Origin: Pontiellaceae bacterium B12227
GTDB taxonomy: Bacteria > Verrucomicrobiota > Kiritimatiellia > Kiritimatiellales > Pontiellaceae
NCBI GenBank assembly: GCA_029432775.1
Contig: JAROAZ010000017.1
Span: 62,001-126,000, forward strand
Length of the DNA: 64,000 nt
Direction: 5' to 3'
The notes beneath the pieces are model-generated. The model did no database searches. It saw only the letters and a list, made by a program, of their open reading frames with translations, and was not told where the DNA came from. Below, piece after piece: positions 45,553-54,213 of this stretch (position 1 is the stretch's first letter; every line of letters starts with the position of its first letter). The translations under genes were made by a program, and so were the position numbers.

Positions 45553-46887
45553 ATGAAGAAGCGTTTTTTTGCACAACATGCGAAGTCGAGTGCCGCATTG
45601 GTCAGTTTGGCCATACATGCTGTTTTGCTTGTGATTGCACTGTCGTTCGTGGCTGTGACGGTGATTCAGAAGGAAGAGAAGGCTTTTGAAGCCAAGCCGG
45701 TCAACCGTCCGAAAATGAAAATGCGCAAACTGCAGGTTCCGGTGAATATTAAGAAGAAAAAGGTTCAGAAACCGAAGCTGCGCAAACGCATTGTGGTTCA
45801 ACCCAAGATGAATCAGACTATGCCCGACATAAAGATGCCGGAAATCACCGGCGTAAAGGGCGGATTGGGCAATGCAGGCGGCGGTGGCCTCGGCGCAGCG
45901 GGTTCACTTGGATTCTCGATGCCGGAAATCGAGATGTTCGGGATCAAGAGTAAAGGGGAGAAGATATTTATCATTCTCGATTCCTCCACGGAGATGATGT
46001 GGGATGAGATGGGGGGGATCCCGGCCTATACGATCATTAAGAATGAGCTGGTCAGCATTATTGATGGGCTGCCGCCGACGGCGCTGTTCAATGTGATCGT
46101 TTATGATGGATCCAGGACCTTCATGCTCTTTCCCAACCTGGTGGCGGCAGGAACAGCCAATGTGCAGAAGGTGGATGACTGGCTGAAACCGTTGAATGCA
46201 GTGCGGCCCGGTATGGGGGCAAACGAATTCGGCAGCTCAACGCTCGGTAAGGGAGGATCTCAGAATAGCGAGAACCTGCTGGGTGGAAAATTTGAAAAAC
46301 AGGAAGGATGGTATCGTCCGGTTATGCTGTCGATGAAGCAGCAGGCCGATGCGGTCTTTCTGCTCACGTATTGGTGGGGGCATCAGCGGATTGAGACAGG
46401 AAATAACAAGACGGAACAATGGTATCAAACCACGCCCGGGAAGAAATGGAAATCGTCACACGAGGAAGCGAAACGATTACTCGATGAGGATAATAAGCAG
46501 CGGATTGCGCGGGGCGAAGCTCCGCGCGCCATTAACCGGAACAACGCCTGGGATATGAACCGGGCCTATTTTCCGGATATTGAGCGTCCGCCGCAACCGG
46601 ATTTCTACTACCATAAGCCGAAGGAATATGCCGAGGTAATGATGAAGATACGGGATCAATACAAAACAAAAGAAACGCAGACAACAAGCGGGCTGCGCAG
46701 GAAAAAAAGCTCGCAACCTGATTTTACTTTCAACGTGGTGCGTTTTGCCAAGAAAGATGCAGAGTGGAACGAATATTTTGATGGGCGTACCGAGGATAAT
46801 TTCAAGCAGCTTACCGGTTACTTTAAAGGGAACTTTAAAACCATTGCCGGCCTGGAAGCGATTCAAAGCTCGGTGTCCGGGGACTAG
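45553..46887 (+). CDS. TonB-like / von Willebrand A-like membrane protein
   Basis: The 444-residue protein has a short Lys-rich N terminus, one membrane segment (LVSLAIHAVLLVIALSFVAV), a long Lys/Pro/Val-rich periplasmic rod (PKMKMRKLQVPVNIKKKKVQ) like TonB, a Gly-rich linker and then a domain starting EKIFIILDSSTEMMW. The DSSTE segment matches the metal-site DxSxS of VWA domains imperfectly, and LFNVIVYDGSRTFMLFP fits the following strand. This layout is recurrent in PVC genomes next to ExbB/ExbD genes, which are not in this window. Function is not established. GAGGG precedes the ATG; a terminator follows at 46941. Confidence 0.7.
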   Translation: MKKRFFAQHAKSSAALVSLAIHAVLLVIALSFVAVTVIQKEEKAFEAKPVNRPKMKMRKLQVPVNIKKKKVQKPKLRKRIVVQPKMNQTMPDIKMPEITGVKGGLGNAGGGGLGAAGSLGFSMPEIEMFGIKSKGEKIFIILDSSTEMMWDEMGGIPAYTIIKNELVSIIDGLPPTALFNVIVYDGSRTFMLFPNLVAAGTANVQKVDDWLKPLNAVRPGMGANEFGSSTLGKGGSQNSENLLGGKFEKQEGWYRPVMLSMKQQADAVFLLTYWWGHQRIETGNNKTEQWYQTTPGKKWKSSHEEAKRLLDEDNKQRIARGEAPRAINRNNAWDMNRAYFPDIERPPQPDFYYHKPKEYAEVMMKIRDQYKTKETQTTSGLRRKKSSQPDFTFNVVRFAKKDAEWNEYFDGRTEDNFKQLTGYFKGNFKTIAGLEAIQSSVSGD

Positions 46888-46940
46888 AGCTGGCGCTTGC
46901 TGATCTGAAACCGTTTCCCTGCCTGCAGGGATCATGATAT

Positions 46941-46967
46941 AAGCTCCTGATTCATTCGGGAGCTTTT
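46941..46967 (+). terminator. Likely terminator after the VWA-like gene
   Basis: AAGCTCC (46941-46947) pairs with GGAGCTT (46959-46965), followed by a short T-run. Loop of 11 bases. Confidence 0.6.
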
Positions 46968-47013
46968 GTGGTTAACCGATCCTTGAAAACCTGTTTGCTT
47001 ACCTGGAAATGCT

Positions 47014-48141
47014 ATGGACTCGATTGAAATTGCACTGGCCATGGACTACGCCAACCCGTTCGTGCGCGCTGTGGCCGAAGGGGTGGCGCGCTATGGATTT
47101 CAGCAGGGCAACTGGCGGTTCTATGCACCGAAGGGCGTGCCCGAAGTGCTGCCGCGCGAGCTGAAAAACTGGTCGGGCGGCGGCGTGATCGGGATGCTCG
47201 ACCGCGACGCGGTTTCCAACCTTTGGAAACGCGGCATTCCGGCCGTTAATATTTTCGGGCGGTTCAGTGAACTGCCGAACTCCTCCGTTGTCGTGGACAA
47301 CTTTGAGATCGGGCGGGCGGCGGCGGACTATTTTATTGAAAAGGGCATCCGCCGTTTTGCCATTACCGGCCGCAAGGTCTTCGGCGACATGACGCTGAAA
47401 TACGACGGCTACATTTCCACACTTTCCGCACGCGGTTTCCAATGTCTGGAACTGAAGTCGCGGCAGTCCATTCAAAACCTGGCTGCCGAGTTCCAATCAT
47501 TGGAAGGCGACGGACCGGTCGGTGTGTTGGCAACAGAAGATCCCGTTGGCCGGACCGTGATTGATGCCTGCCTCGATTCCGGTTTGCGGGTGCCGGAAGA
47601 TGTGGCCGTGCTCGGCGTGAATAACGATGCGTTTGCCTGCGAAATGCTTTTCCCTCAAATGTCCAGCATTGAGCTGGGAGCCGAGCGGGTGGGGTGGCAG
47701 GCGGCGCAGATGCTCGACCGGATGATGAAGGAAAAATGGCGGCCCGATGAACCGGTCCGTATTCATCCGGAACAGATTGTGGAGCGCCATTCAACCGATC
47801 TGACGGCTCTGAGCGATAAAGTCGTGGCTTCCGCCCTGCGCTTCATTCGTGAAAATGCCCATCAGCCGATTCTGGTGAATGATGTAGCCAAAGCCGCCCA
47901 TGTTGGGCGCCGTACGCTGGAAAACCGGTTTCGCGCTCTGCTGCAGATTTCAGTGCACGACACCATCCGGCGCGAGCGGGTCAAGCGGGCCTGCCGTCTG
48001 CTGAAAGAGACCGATATGCTGGTGGAAGACCTCTCCGAGTCCTGCGGCTATACCACCCGCGAGCGCTTCAATCAGGCCTTCAAGCAGGAAACCGGAATTA
48101 CGCCTTCCAATTATCGGAAAAAGTTTCGTTTCAGGGACTAG
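47014..48141 (+). CDS. XylR/LacI-type ligand-binding AraC family regulator
   Basis: A 375-residue transcription factor like E. coli XylR: a periplasmic-binding-protein-type sensor domain (residues 1-260, GILAT-like text GVLATEDPVGRTVIDACLD, VPEDVAVLGVNNDAFACEM) and an AraC DNA-binding domain (VNDVAKAAHVGRRTLENRF and the second helix-turn-helix LSESCGYTTRERFNQAFKQETG). It likely senses a sugar or uronate and controls the kdgK-eda pair downstream, since an 11-bp inverted repeat is in the gap. Three exact iterated palindromes (47214, 47437, 47491) lie in the sensor domain, read SNLWK, FQCLE and FQSLE. Confidence 0.9.
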   Translation: MDSIEIALAMDYANPFVRAVAEGVARYGFQQGNWRFYAPKGVPEVLPRELKNWSGGGVIGMLDRDAVSNLWKRGIPAVNIFGRFSELPNSSVVVDNFEIGRAAADYFIEKGIRRFAITGRKVFGDMTLKYDGYISTLSARGFQCLELKSRQSIQNLAAEFQSLEGDGPVGVLATEDPVGRTVIDACLDSGLRVPEDVAVLGVNNDAFACEMLFPQMSSIELGAERVGWQAAQMLDRMMKEKWRPDEPVRIHPEQIVERHSTDLTALSDKVVASALRFIRENAHQPILVNDVAKAAHVGRRTLENRFRALLQISVHDTIRRERVKRACRLLKETDMLVEDLSESCGYTTRERFNQAFKQETGITPSNYRKKFRFRD

Positions 48142-48172
48142 CCACATCGTTGCTTTGCTCTCTTTGCTTCGG

Positions 48173-48214
48173 TCGTATCATCTGATTGTACGATCGTGAG
48201 ATTAGATGATACGA
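48173..48214. promoter_or_regulatory. Candidate operator upstream of kdgK
   Basis: TCGTATCATCT (48173-48183) and AGATGATACGA (48204-48214) are perfect inverted copies. Their centres are 31 bp apart, close to three helical turns, so a dimer could bind one face of the helix. The internal stretch holds CGATCG. Confidence 0.6.
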
Positions 48215-48318
48215 TATTTATTTGCGCATTATAGCCTAATCTGTGCGCGAAATGCGTATTTACAGTTTCTCGGTTTCAGGTAAGGTGTTCTACGCATTTT
48301 ATCACAAGGAGATCGGCA

Positions 48319-49419
48319 ATGAGTAAACTGGAACTGAGAGCGGCAGCAGACTGCCAATACGATATTCTTTCTTTGGGCGAAGTGATGCTTCGCCTCGATC
48401 CCGGCGAGGGCCGGATCCGTACTGCGCGCCAATTCCGTGCATGGGAAGGCGGTGGCGAATATAACGTGGCCCGCGGCCTGCGCCGTTGTTTCGGCCAGCG
48501 CGCCGGAGTGGTTACCGCATTTGCGAAAAACGACGTCGGCATGCTGATGGAGGATTTTATTCTGCAGGGCGGGGTGGATACTTCGTTAATCAAGTGGATG
48601 GATTATGACGGCATCGGCCGCACTGTCCGCAACGGCATGAACTTTACCGAGCGCGGCTTCGGCATTCGCGGCGCTGTCGGCTGTTCCGACCGCGGTAACA
48701 CGGCGGCATCGCAGCTGAAAGCCGGCGACATTGACTGGGATCATATTTTCGGAACGCTGGGCGTTCGCTGGTTCCACACGGGTGGAATTTTTGCGGCCCT
48801 TTCTGAAACCACCGGGGATGTGGTGATTGAAGCGGCGAAGACCGCTAAGAAATATGGAACCATTGTTTCCTACGACCTGAACTATCGTCCTTCCCTTTGG
48901 AAAGGATTCGGCGGACTGGAAAAATGTCAGGAGATCAATCGCGAGATTGCTAAGTATGTGGATGTGATGATCGGGAACGAAGAAGATTTCACGGCCTGCC
49001 TCGGTTTCGAGATTGAAGGTGCGGATGACAATCTGACCGATCTGGAAGTCGGCGCGTTCCAGCAGATGATTACCAAAGCGGTTGCTGAATTCCCGAACTT
49101 TAAAGCCACGGCCACCACGATGCGCGGCGTTAAAAGCGCGACGGTGAATGACTGGGGCGCGATGTGCTGGATCGATGGCGAGTTCTATACGTCGATCCAT
49201 CGTCCGGAAATGGAAATCATGGACCGTGTGGGCGGGGGCGACAGTTTTGCTTCCGGTTTCATCTACGGTATGATGATTCTGCAGGATCCGAAGCTGGCGA
49301 TTGAATACGGTGCGGCGCATGGTGCGCTGGCCATGACCACGCCGGGCGACACCACGATGGCGTCGCTGAACGAAGTTGAAAAAATCGTCGCCGGTGCCGG
49401 CGCACGGGTGGATAGATAA
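48319..49419 (+). CDS. kdgK: PfkB-family sugar kinase, probable 2-keto-3-deoxygluconate kinase
   Basis: Phosphorylates KDG to KDPG in uronate breakdown, if the neighbour is read correctly. The 366-residue protein has the ribokinase fold: SLGEVMLRLDPGEG, AWEGGGEYNVARGL, DLNYRPSLW and the C-terminal catalytic motif DRVGGGDSFASGF, where Asp is the base and GGGD replaces the more common GAGD. AAGGAG precedes the ATG. The eda aldolase follows after 96 bases that hold a long imperfect palindrome. Substrate assignment rests on the aldolase and the regulator. Confidence 0.85.
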   Translation: MSKLELRAAADCQYDILSLGEVMLRLDPGEGRIRTARQFRAWEGGGEYNVARGLRRCFGQRAGVVTAFAKNDVGMLMEDFILQGGVDTSLIKWMDYDGIGRTVRNGMNFTERGFGIRGAVGCSDRGNTAASQLKAGDIDWDHIFGTLGVRWFHTGGIFAALSETTGDVVIEAAKTAKKYGTIVSYDLNYRPSLWKGFGGLEKCQEINREIAKYVDVMIGNEEDFTACLGFEIEGADDNLTDLEVGAFQQMITKAVAEFPNFKATATTMRGVKSATVNDWGAMCWIDGEFYTSIHRPEMEIMDRVGGGDSFASGFIYGMMILQDPKLAIEYGAAHGALAMTTPGDTTMASLNEVEKIVAGAGARVDR

Positions 49420-49423
49420 TTTG

Positions 49424-49502
49424 GGTCTAACGCCGGAAGGTCGAATGTCCAAGGTCTGGAAGGCCTGACTTTTGACCTGCGACCTTCAGACCTTTGACCT
49501 CC
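49424..49502. repeat. Imperfect palindrome before eda
   Basis: GAAGGTCGAATGTCC on the left is mirrored by GACCTGCGACCTTCAGACC on the right. It belongs to the same family as 50154-50224 on the other side of eda. A variant iterated palindrome is inside it (49447). Confidence 0.65.
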
Positions 49503-49515
49503 AAAGGAGAAAACC

Positions 49516-50145
49516 ATGTTAAACGAACTTTTGAAACGCCCGGTGATTCCGGTGATTGTAATTGATGATGCCAACGATGCGGTTCCACTGGCGGAAGCCC
49601 TGCTGGCCGGCGGGATGGATGTAATTGAAGTGACCTGCCGTACGGCCGCTGCGCCACAGGCGCTGGCCAACATTAAAAAAGCCCTGCCGGAAATGATGCT
49701 GGGTGCCGGAACGGTGGTTACACCGGATCAGGCAAAGATGTGCATCGATACCGGCGTGAGCTTCGGTCTGGCTCCGGGAATGAATCCGGACACGATCAGT
49801 TATTTCCAGGAAAACGATACGCTCTTCATTCCGGGGGTCATGACGCCGTCTGAAATTGAAGCCGGCCTGGCCATGGGGCTGAAGATGCTGAAGTTCTTCC
49901 CGGCGGGAGCAGCCGGCGGCGTGAACATGCTGAAAAACTTTGCAGCTCCCTATGCGCCGCTCGGCGTGAAATTCTGCCCGACCGGCGGCGTGAATCTCGG
50001 CAACATGAAAGAGTGGCTTGAGTTGCCGGTAGTCAGTGCCATCGGCGGTTCATGGTTGGCTACCAAGCAGCAGATTGCCGACAAGCAGTGGGCCACCATT
50101 ACCCAACAGGTGAAAGACGCACTGGCGATAGCCGCTGAAGCGTAA
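49516..50145 (+). CDS. eda: KDPG / KHG aldolase
   Basis: Splits 2-keto-3-deoxy-6-phosphogluconate to pyruvate and glyceraldehyde 3-phosphate, the end of the Entner-Doudoroff and uronate routes. The Schiff-base Lys126 is in LKFFPA, the catalytic Glu38 in IEVTCRT, and LGAGTVVTPDQAKMCIDTGVSF is the phosphate-side block. 209 residues, normal. GGAG precedes the ATG. With the kinase it completes the conversion of KDG to central metabolites. Confidence 0.95.
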   Translation: MLNELLKRPVIPVIVIDDANDAVPLAEALLAGGMDVIEVTCRTAAAPQALANIKKALPEMMLGAGTVVTPDQAKMCIDTGVSFGLAPGMNPDTISYFQENDTLFIPGVMTPSEIEAGLAMGLKMLKFFPAGAAGGVNMLKNFAAPYAPLGVKFCPTGGVNLGNMKEWLELPVVSAIGGSWLATKQQIADKQWATITQQVKDALAIAAEA

Positions 50146-50153
50146 CGCTTCGG

Positions 50154-50224
50154 TTGAAAGTCAAATGTCGAAAGGTCGAAGGGCTGCAATGGACCTTCGA
50201 CCTTTGGCGTTCAGACCTTCGACT
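50154..50224. repeat. Imperfect palindrome after eda
   Basis: AAAGGTCGAAGG (50171-50182) and CCTTCGACCTTT (50194-50205) form a perfect 12-bp stem; flanks continue the symmetry. It lies between convergent eda and yceH. Confidence 0.8.
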
Positions 50225-50225
50225 G

Positions 50226-50894
50226 TTATTCGAAGGCCTGCTTGAAGGCTTCGAATTGTTTTTTGAGATCTTCGATTTCCTGATGGAGGTCGACGACGAT
50301 ATCTTCCAGGGTCTGGATGCGTTCCAGTCGACTGGGACCGGTCTGCATTTCCGGAACCTGGGTTTCTTCGGGTTCTTCTTCCTCCATTTCAGGAGCGGCT
50401 CCGAACAGATGTGCCCAGCGGCGTTCCCGTTTCCCGGGCTGTCGGGGCAGCTGGACCACAAAGCAGCCTTCTTCATTATCTTTCAGTTCATTGAGGATCA
50501 GTTCGGCTTCGTTGGAGTCGGCCAGCGCATGCAGGCGGGCGCAGTGTGCCCGCAGGTCGCCGGGTGTTTGCGGGCCGCGCAGGAACAGCTCGCACAGGAT
50601 GGCCATCTGTGAGAGGGAAAACATCCAGTGATCTCCAAAGTTATGCCGGTATTTCATGACGCGGCTGCCGGAGGCCGAAACCTCTACGGCCAGTTTATGT
50701 TCCATGCGCAGTTCATACAGCGTGTTTTCAACCGTTGCGGTATCGAGCTCCATGACCGGATAGCGGTTGTTCTTCTGGTTGCAGGCGTTCACCAGGGCAT
50801 TGAGGGTGAGGGGGTAGTGATCCGGTGTGGACATTTCCTTTTCGATAAGGCTTCCCAGTACGCGCTGTTCAATCGGGCTTAGTTCGAAATCCAT
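50226..50894 (-). CDS. YceH family protein (DUF480)
   Basis: 222 residues. LSPIEQRVLGSLIEKEMSTPDHYPLTLNALVNACNQKNNR is the YceH signature and forms the first of two winged helix-like domains; LSQMAILCELFLRGPQTPGDLRAH is the second. The C-terminal 40 residues (IVVDLHQEIEDLKKQFEAFKQ) form a coiled coil. The biochemical role is unknown; E. coli YceH is also uncharacterised. GGAG precedes the ATG. It diverges from a sulfatase gene. Confidence 0.92.
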   Translation of the reverse strand: MDFELSPIEQRVLGSLIEKEMSTPDHYPLTLNALVNACNQKNNRYPVMELDTATVENTLYELRMEHKLAVEVSASGSRVMKYRHNFGDHWMFSLSQMAILCELFLRGPQTPGDLRAHCARLHALADSNEAELILNELKDNEEGCFVVQLPRQPGKRERRWAHLFGAAPEMEEEEPEETQVPEMQTGPSRLERIQTLEDIVVDLHQEIEDLKKQFEAFKQAFE

Positions 50895-50908
50895 CTCAGG
50901 TCTCCTTT

Positions 50909-50937
50909 GCTATTTCGGTAAGTTCATCCAAAATAGC
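50909..50937. promoter_or_regulatory. Inverted repeat in the yceH-sulfatase divergent gap
   Basis: GCTATTTCGG (50909-50918) and CCAAAATAGC (50928-50937) pair with one mismatch around 9 bases. It may be an operator for either gene. An exact iterated palindrome is at 50970, 8 bases before the sulfatase RBS region. Confidence 0.4.
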
Positions 50938-50996
50938 TGAGCGGCGGCGTTTAATCAATACATGGAATGTTCCATACATTGGAAAAGGAGAAGATC

Positions 50997-52508
50997 ATGA
51001 CCCGAGGAATTCTTACCGCACTACTGGTTTTATCCGCCGGACTTGCTTTGGCCGCACGCCCGAATATTGTCTGGATTTTTTCCGACGACCATTCTTATCA
51101 GACCATCGGAGCCTATGGAGGACGACTGGAACCGCTGAATCTCTCTCCGAATATTGACCGGATTGCGAAAGAGGGTATGCGTTTTGATCGCGCCTATGTC
51201 GGCAACTCCATCTGCGCTCCGAGCCGGGCCACGCTGCTGACGGGCAAACACAGCCATATGAACGGAAAGTATGACAACCGTGATGCGTTCAACCACGACC
51301 AGCAGCAGTTTCAGAAAATTTTGCAGAAGAACGGCTATCAGACGGTGATGGTCGGCAAGATCCATCTCAATGGAAAAATGCAGGGCTTTGATTATTGGGA
51401 AGTGCTGCCTGGCCAGGGGAAATACCATGATCCGGATTTTATTACCGAAGCAGGAAAGACCCACTATAAGGGCCGCTATGTAACCGATGTGATCACCGAA
51501 CGCGCACTGAACTGGCTGGAGAACGAGCGGGATAAAGAGAAGCCGTTTATGCTGATGGTGCATCATAAAGCGCCGCACCGCAACTGGGACCCGGCCGACC
51601 GGCACATGTCGAAGTTCGAGGGCATCGAAATTCCGGAACCGGCTAATTTGTTCGATGACTATTCCGGTCGGGAAACGGCAGCCAATCTGCAGGACATGAG
51701 CATTGATAAGACGATGACGCTCAAAAACGACCTCAAGGTGGAGGGCGACCGTTGGATCAATAATCCGCGCTATAAGGAGCGCGCAAAGTGGTTCGCAGCC
51801 CATAAGCCGGAGGGTCAAGAGCTGGTCAAATGGAAGTATCAGACCTACATGAAAGACTATCTGCGCACGACCTGGGCTGTTGACGAGAGCGTCGGGGCGG
51901 TGCTTAAGGCGTTGGAGGAGCAGGGATTGAGCGATAATACGATTGTAATGTATTCCTCCGATCAAGGGTTCTATATGGGAGAACACGGGTGGTTTGATAA
52001 GCGCTTTATGTATGAGGAATCGTTCCGCACGCCACTCGTTGCCATGTGGCCGGGAAAAATCAAGCCCGGCTCTGTGAACTCGGACCTGGTACAGAATATC
52101 GACTTTGCAGAAACATTTCTGGAGCTTGCGGATGCCCCGATCCCGAGCGACATGCAGGGTAAAAGCCTCGTGCCGCTGATGAAGGGGGAAACGCCGAAAG
52201 ATTGGCGCGACTCGCTCTATTACCACTACTACGAATATCCGGGAGCTCACAGTGTCCGTCGCCATGAGGGCGTCTTTGACGGGCGCTGGAAGCTGATCAA
52301 ATTTTACGGTGTGGATGTGCCCGGCGGAGCGGAGTGGGAGCTGTTCGACCTCCAGAGCGATCCGGCTGAAATGAAAAGCGTCTACAGCAATCCGGAGAAT
52401 AAAGCTCAGATCAAGCGCCTGAAAAAGAAGCTGAATGCTCTCAAAAAGCAGTATCAGGTGCCGGCCGTTCCGACGGAGCAGAAAAGCGGGAAGGCGAAAA
52501 GGAAGTAA
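50997..52508 (+). CDS. Secreted Cys-type sulfatase
   Basis: The start at 50997 follows AAAAGGAGAAG; the signal peptide is ILTALLVLSAGLALAA. RPNIVWIFSDDHSYQTIGAYGG begins the sulfatase fold and the formylglycine motif is CAPSR with Cys73 followed by ATLLTGKH. MVGKIHLNGKM and YSSDQGFYMGEHGWFDKRFMYEE are the other metal and substrate blocks; the latter is typical of the iduronate-sulfatase-like subgroup. 503 residues. With the two sulfatases at 20-23 kb this suggests growth on sulfated glycans, but the substrate is not readable. A different operon from the previous two. Confidence 0.93.
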   Translation: MTRGILTALLVLSAGLALAARPNIVWIFSDDHSYQTIGAYGGRLEPLNLSPNIDRIAKEGMRFDRAYVGNSICAPSRATLLTGKHSHMNGKYDNRDAFNHDQQQFQKILQKNGYQTVMVGKIHLNGKMQGFDYWEVLPGQGKYHDPDFITEAGKTHYKGRYVTDVITERALNWLENERDKEKPFMLMVHHKAPHRNWDPADRHMSKFEGIEIPEPANLFDDYSGRETAANLQDMSIDKTMTLKNDLKVEGDRWINNPRYKERAKWFAAHKPEGQELVKWKYQTYMKDYLRTTWAVDESVGAVLKALEEQGLSDNTIVMYSSDQGFYMGEHGWFDKRFMYEESFRTPLVAMWPGKIKPGSVNSDLVQNIDFAETFLELADAPIPSDMQGKSLVPLMKGETPKDWRDSLYYHYYEYPGAHSVRRHEGVFDGRWKLIKFYGVDVPGGAEWELFDLQSDPAEMKSVYSNPENKAQIKRLKKKLNALKKQYQVPAVPTEQKSGKAKRK

Positions 52509-52602
52509 AGGCGGGTGAATCGGTAAATTTCGGTTGATCCGCATCGGGAAAACGGTTTGAATCTACGCATTCTTAACCCACCCCCAGATTTATTGGAGAA
52601 AC

Positions 52603-52941
52603 ATGGAATTACAACGTATTGCTCACGCGCTGGATGCCGAATTTATTTGCGGCCCGGACGACTGGGAAAAAATTAATATCGAAACCGTTTTTGCCTCCGA
52701 TCTCATGAGTGATGTGCTGATGAGCGACCGGGATGAATTGCTGCTGATCACCTCGCTTTCAACCGAACAGTCGATTCGGTCCGCCGGCATTGTCGGTTCC
52801 GAGGCCATCGTGATAGCCAACAATAAAACGGTGACTGAAGGGATGATTGAGCTGGCTCAGGATCAGGATGTTGCGCTGTTTTGCACCAGCCATCCGAAGT
52901 ATGAAGCCTGTGTGCGGCTCGGCCGCATTATGGAGCCCTGA
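52603..52941 (+). CDS. DRTGG-domain protein, copy 1
   Basis: A 112-residue single DRTGG domain, the fold of the HprK and Pta N termini. The conserved ASDLMSDVLM strand, SLSTEQSIRSAGIVGSEAIVIANN and TSHPKYEACVRLG are seen. No catalytic residues are known in this domain; it is assumed to bind a small ligand. The stop codon overlaps the next start (TGATG), so the pair is translationally coupled. It is the first gene of the four-gene module 52.6-54.9 kb. Confidence 0.85.
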   Translation: MELQRIAHALDAEFICGPDDWEKINIETVFASDLMSDVLMSDRDELLLITSLSTEQSIRSAGIVGSEAIVIANNKTVTEGMIELAQDQDVALFCTSHPKYEACVRLGRIMEP

Positions 52942-53873
52942 TGAGCGAGGAGCATAAACAGCCGCTTCAGTCGTCGCTTCGGGTTCAGGAACTGGTTTAC
53001 GGACTTCGCATCAGTGAGGTGATGACCAGTAAGGTGTTTGCGGTTTCCCGCAACTGCACCATGCGGGATGTGCAGACGATCATGAAAAACAATTCCATCA
53101 CCGGTGTGCCGGTTGTGGATAATAAACGCGTCGTCGGCATTGTGACCATGAACGACCTCATGAATGCTTTGGAACAAGGAGCCATGGAGCACAATGTGAC
53201 CAAGTGGATGGTCGGCGAGGTGCAGACGCTGGCGGAAGACATGCCGCTTTCTTTTGCCATTTCCGCGTTTGGAAAATTTTCATTCCGCCAGTTCCCGGTC
53301 GTGAACAAGAAAAATGAACTGACCGGCATTCTGACTTTCCGTAACATCAACCATGCGCTGATTCGTGAACTTTCGAGGCAGCTCCGGGAAATGGAACAGA
53401 AGAATGAGCAACCGGAAGAACCGGAGTCGCTGAAATTTTCAAAAGTGTATCAGTTGAACCGGTACGATTTTGAAAACGGCGGCAAGGCTTCCAGCGAAAT
53501 CAAGAAATTCCTGAAAGAGCGGGGCGTTCCTCCGAAGCTGGTGCGGCGCGTTGCAGTGGCCAGCTATGAGCTGGAAATCAATCTGGTTGCGCACTCGATC
53601 GGCGGCATGCTTGGATTTGATATTAACGAAAACCGTGTAAAGATCTCCTCGCACGACCGTGGGCCGGGGATAGCCGACACGGAAAAGGCGCTGACACAGG
53701 GCTATTCAACGGCTAATGAATGGATTCGCTCGCAGGGCTTCGGTGCCGGTATGGGGCTGCCGAATGTGAAACGGGTTTCCGATGAGTTTGCCATCGAATC
53801 AGCCCTCGGGATGGGAACGATGGTTCAGGCCATCATTAATTTAAAACCGGAGACGGAAAATGAAAATAAGTGA
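52941..53873 (+). CDS. CBS-pair protein with GHKL (anti-sigma-type) ATPase domain
   Basis: A 310-residue fusion. Residues about 22-140 are two CBS motifs (ISEVMTSKVFAVSRNCTMRDVQ, VPVVDNKRVVGIVTMNDL and VTKWMVGEVQTL, FPVVNKKNELTGILTFRNI), which usually bind adenine nucleotides. Residues about 160-305 are a GHKL ATPase of the RsbW type with the N box YELEINLVAHS, the G1 box HDRGPGI and the G2 box GFGAGMGLPNVKR. An energy-state sensor controlling a protein kinase or partner-switch step is plausible. It overlaps the next gene by 14 bases. Confidence 0.87.
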   Translation: MSEEHKQPLQSSLRVQELVYGLRISEVMTSKVFAVSRNCTMRDVQTIMKNNSITGVPVVDNKRVVGIVTMNDLMNALEQGAMEHNVTKWMVGEVQTLAEDMPLSFAISAFGKFSFRQFPVVNKKNELTGILTFRNINHALIRELSRQLREMEQKNEQPEEPESLKFSKVYQLNRYDFENGGKASSEIKKFLKERGVPPKLVRRVAVASYELEINLVAHSIGGMLGFDINENRVKISSHDRGPGIADTEKALTQGYSTANEWIRSQGFGAGMGLPNVKRVSDEFAIESALGMGTMVQAIINLKPETENENK

Positions 53874-54204
53874 TATTGCAGCATTGGAACAGATGACCTG
53901 CATGCTGGAAGATTATGAAGATGCTGAAGTAACGGCCGGTTACACCTCCGACCTGCTCAGTGATGTGATGGGCAATGCCGAAGAAGGGGCTGTGCTGATC
54001 ACCATTCAGGCCCACAAAAATACCGTGGCGGTTTCTTCGCTGGCGGGCATTTCGGCCATTATCATCTGCAACAACCGGCCGGTTCCGGAAGATATGCTCG
54101 CGGCTTCGGCCGATGAAGGCATTGCCGTTTTCCAAACCTCGGAAAATCAGTTTAAAACCTCCGCGCTGATTGCTCAACATCTCGGCGGTTGTCCGGCTGC
54201 CTAG
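53860..54204 (+). CDS. DRTGG-domain protein, copy 2
   Basis: 114 residues, a paralogue of the first DRTGG protein with the TSDLLSDVMG strand, VSSLAGISAIIICNNRPV and a C-terminal Cys (GGCPAA). A variant iterated palindrome at 54130 reads FQTSE. It starts inside the ATPase gene and ends 9 bases before the PHP gene. Confidence 0.83.
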   Translation: MKISDIAALEQMTCMLEDYEDAEVTAGYTSDLLSDVMGNAEEGAVLITIQAHKNTVAVSSLAGISAIIICNNRPVPEDMLAASADEGIAVFQTSENQFKTSALIAQHLGGCPAA

Positions 54205-54213
54205 GAGCGGTTC

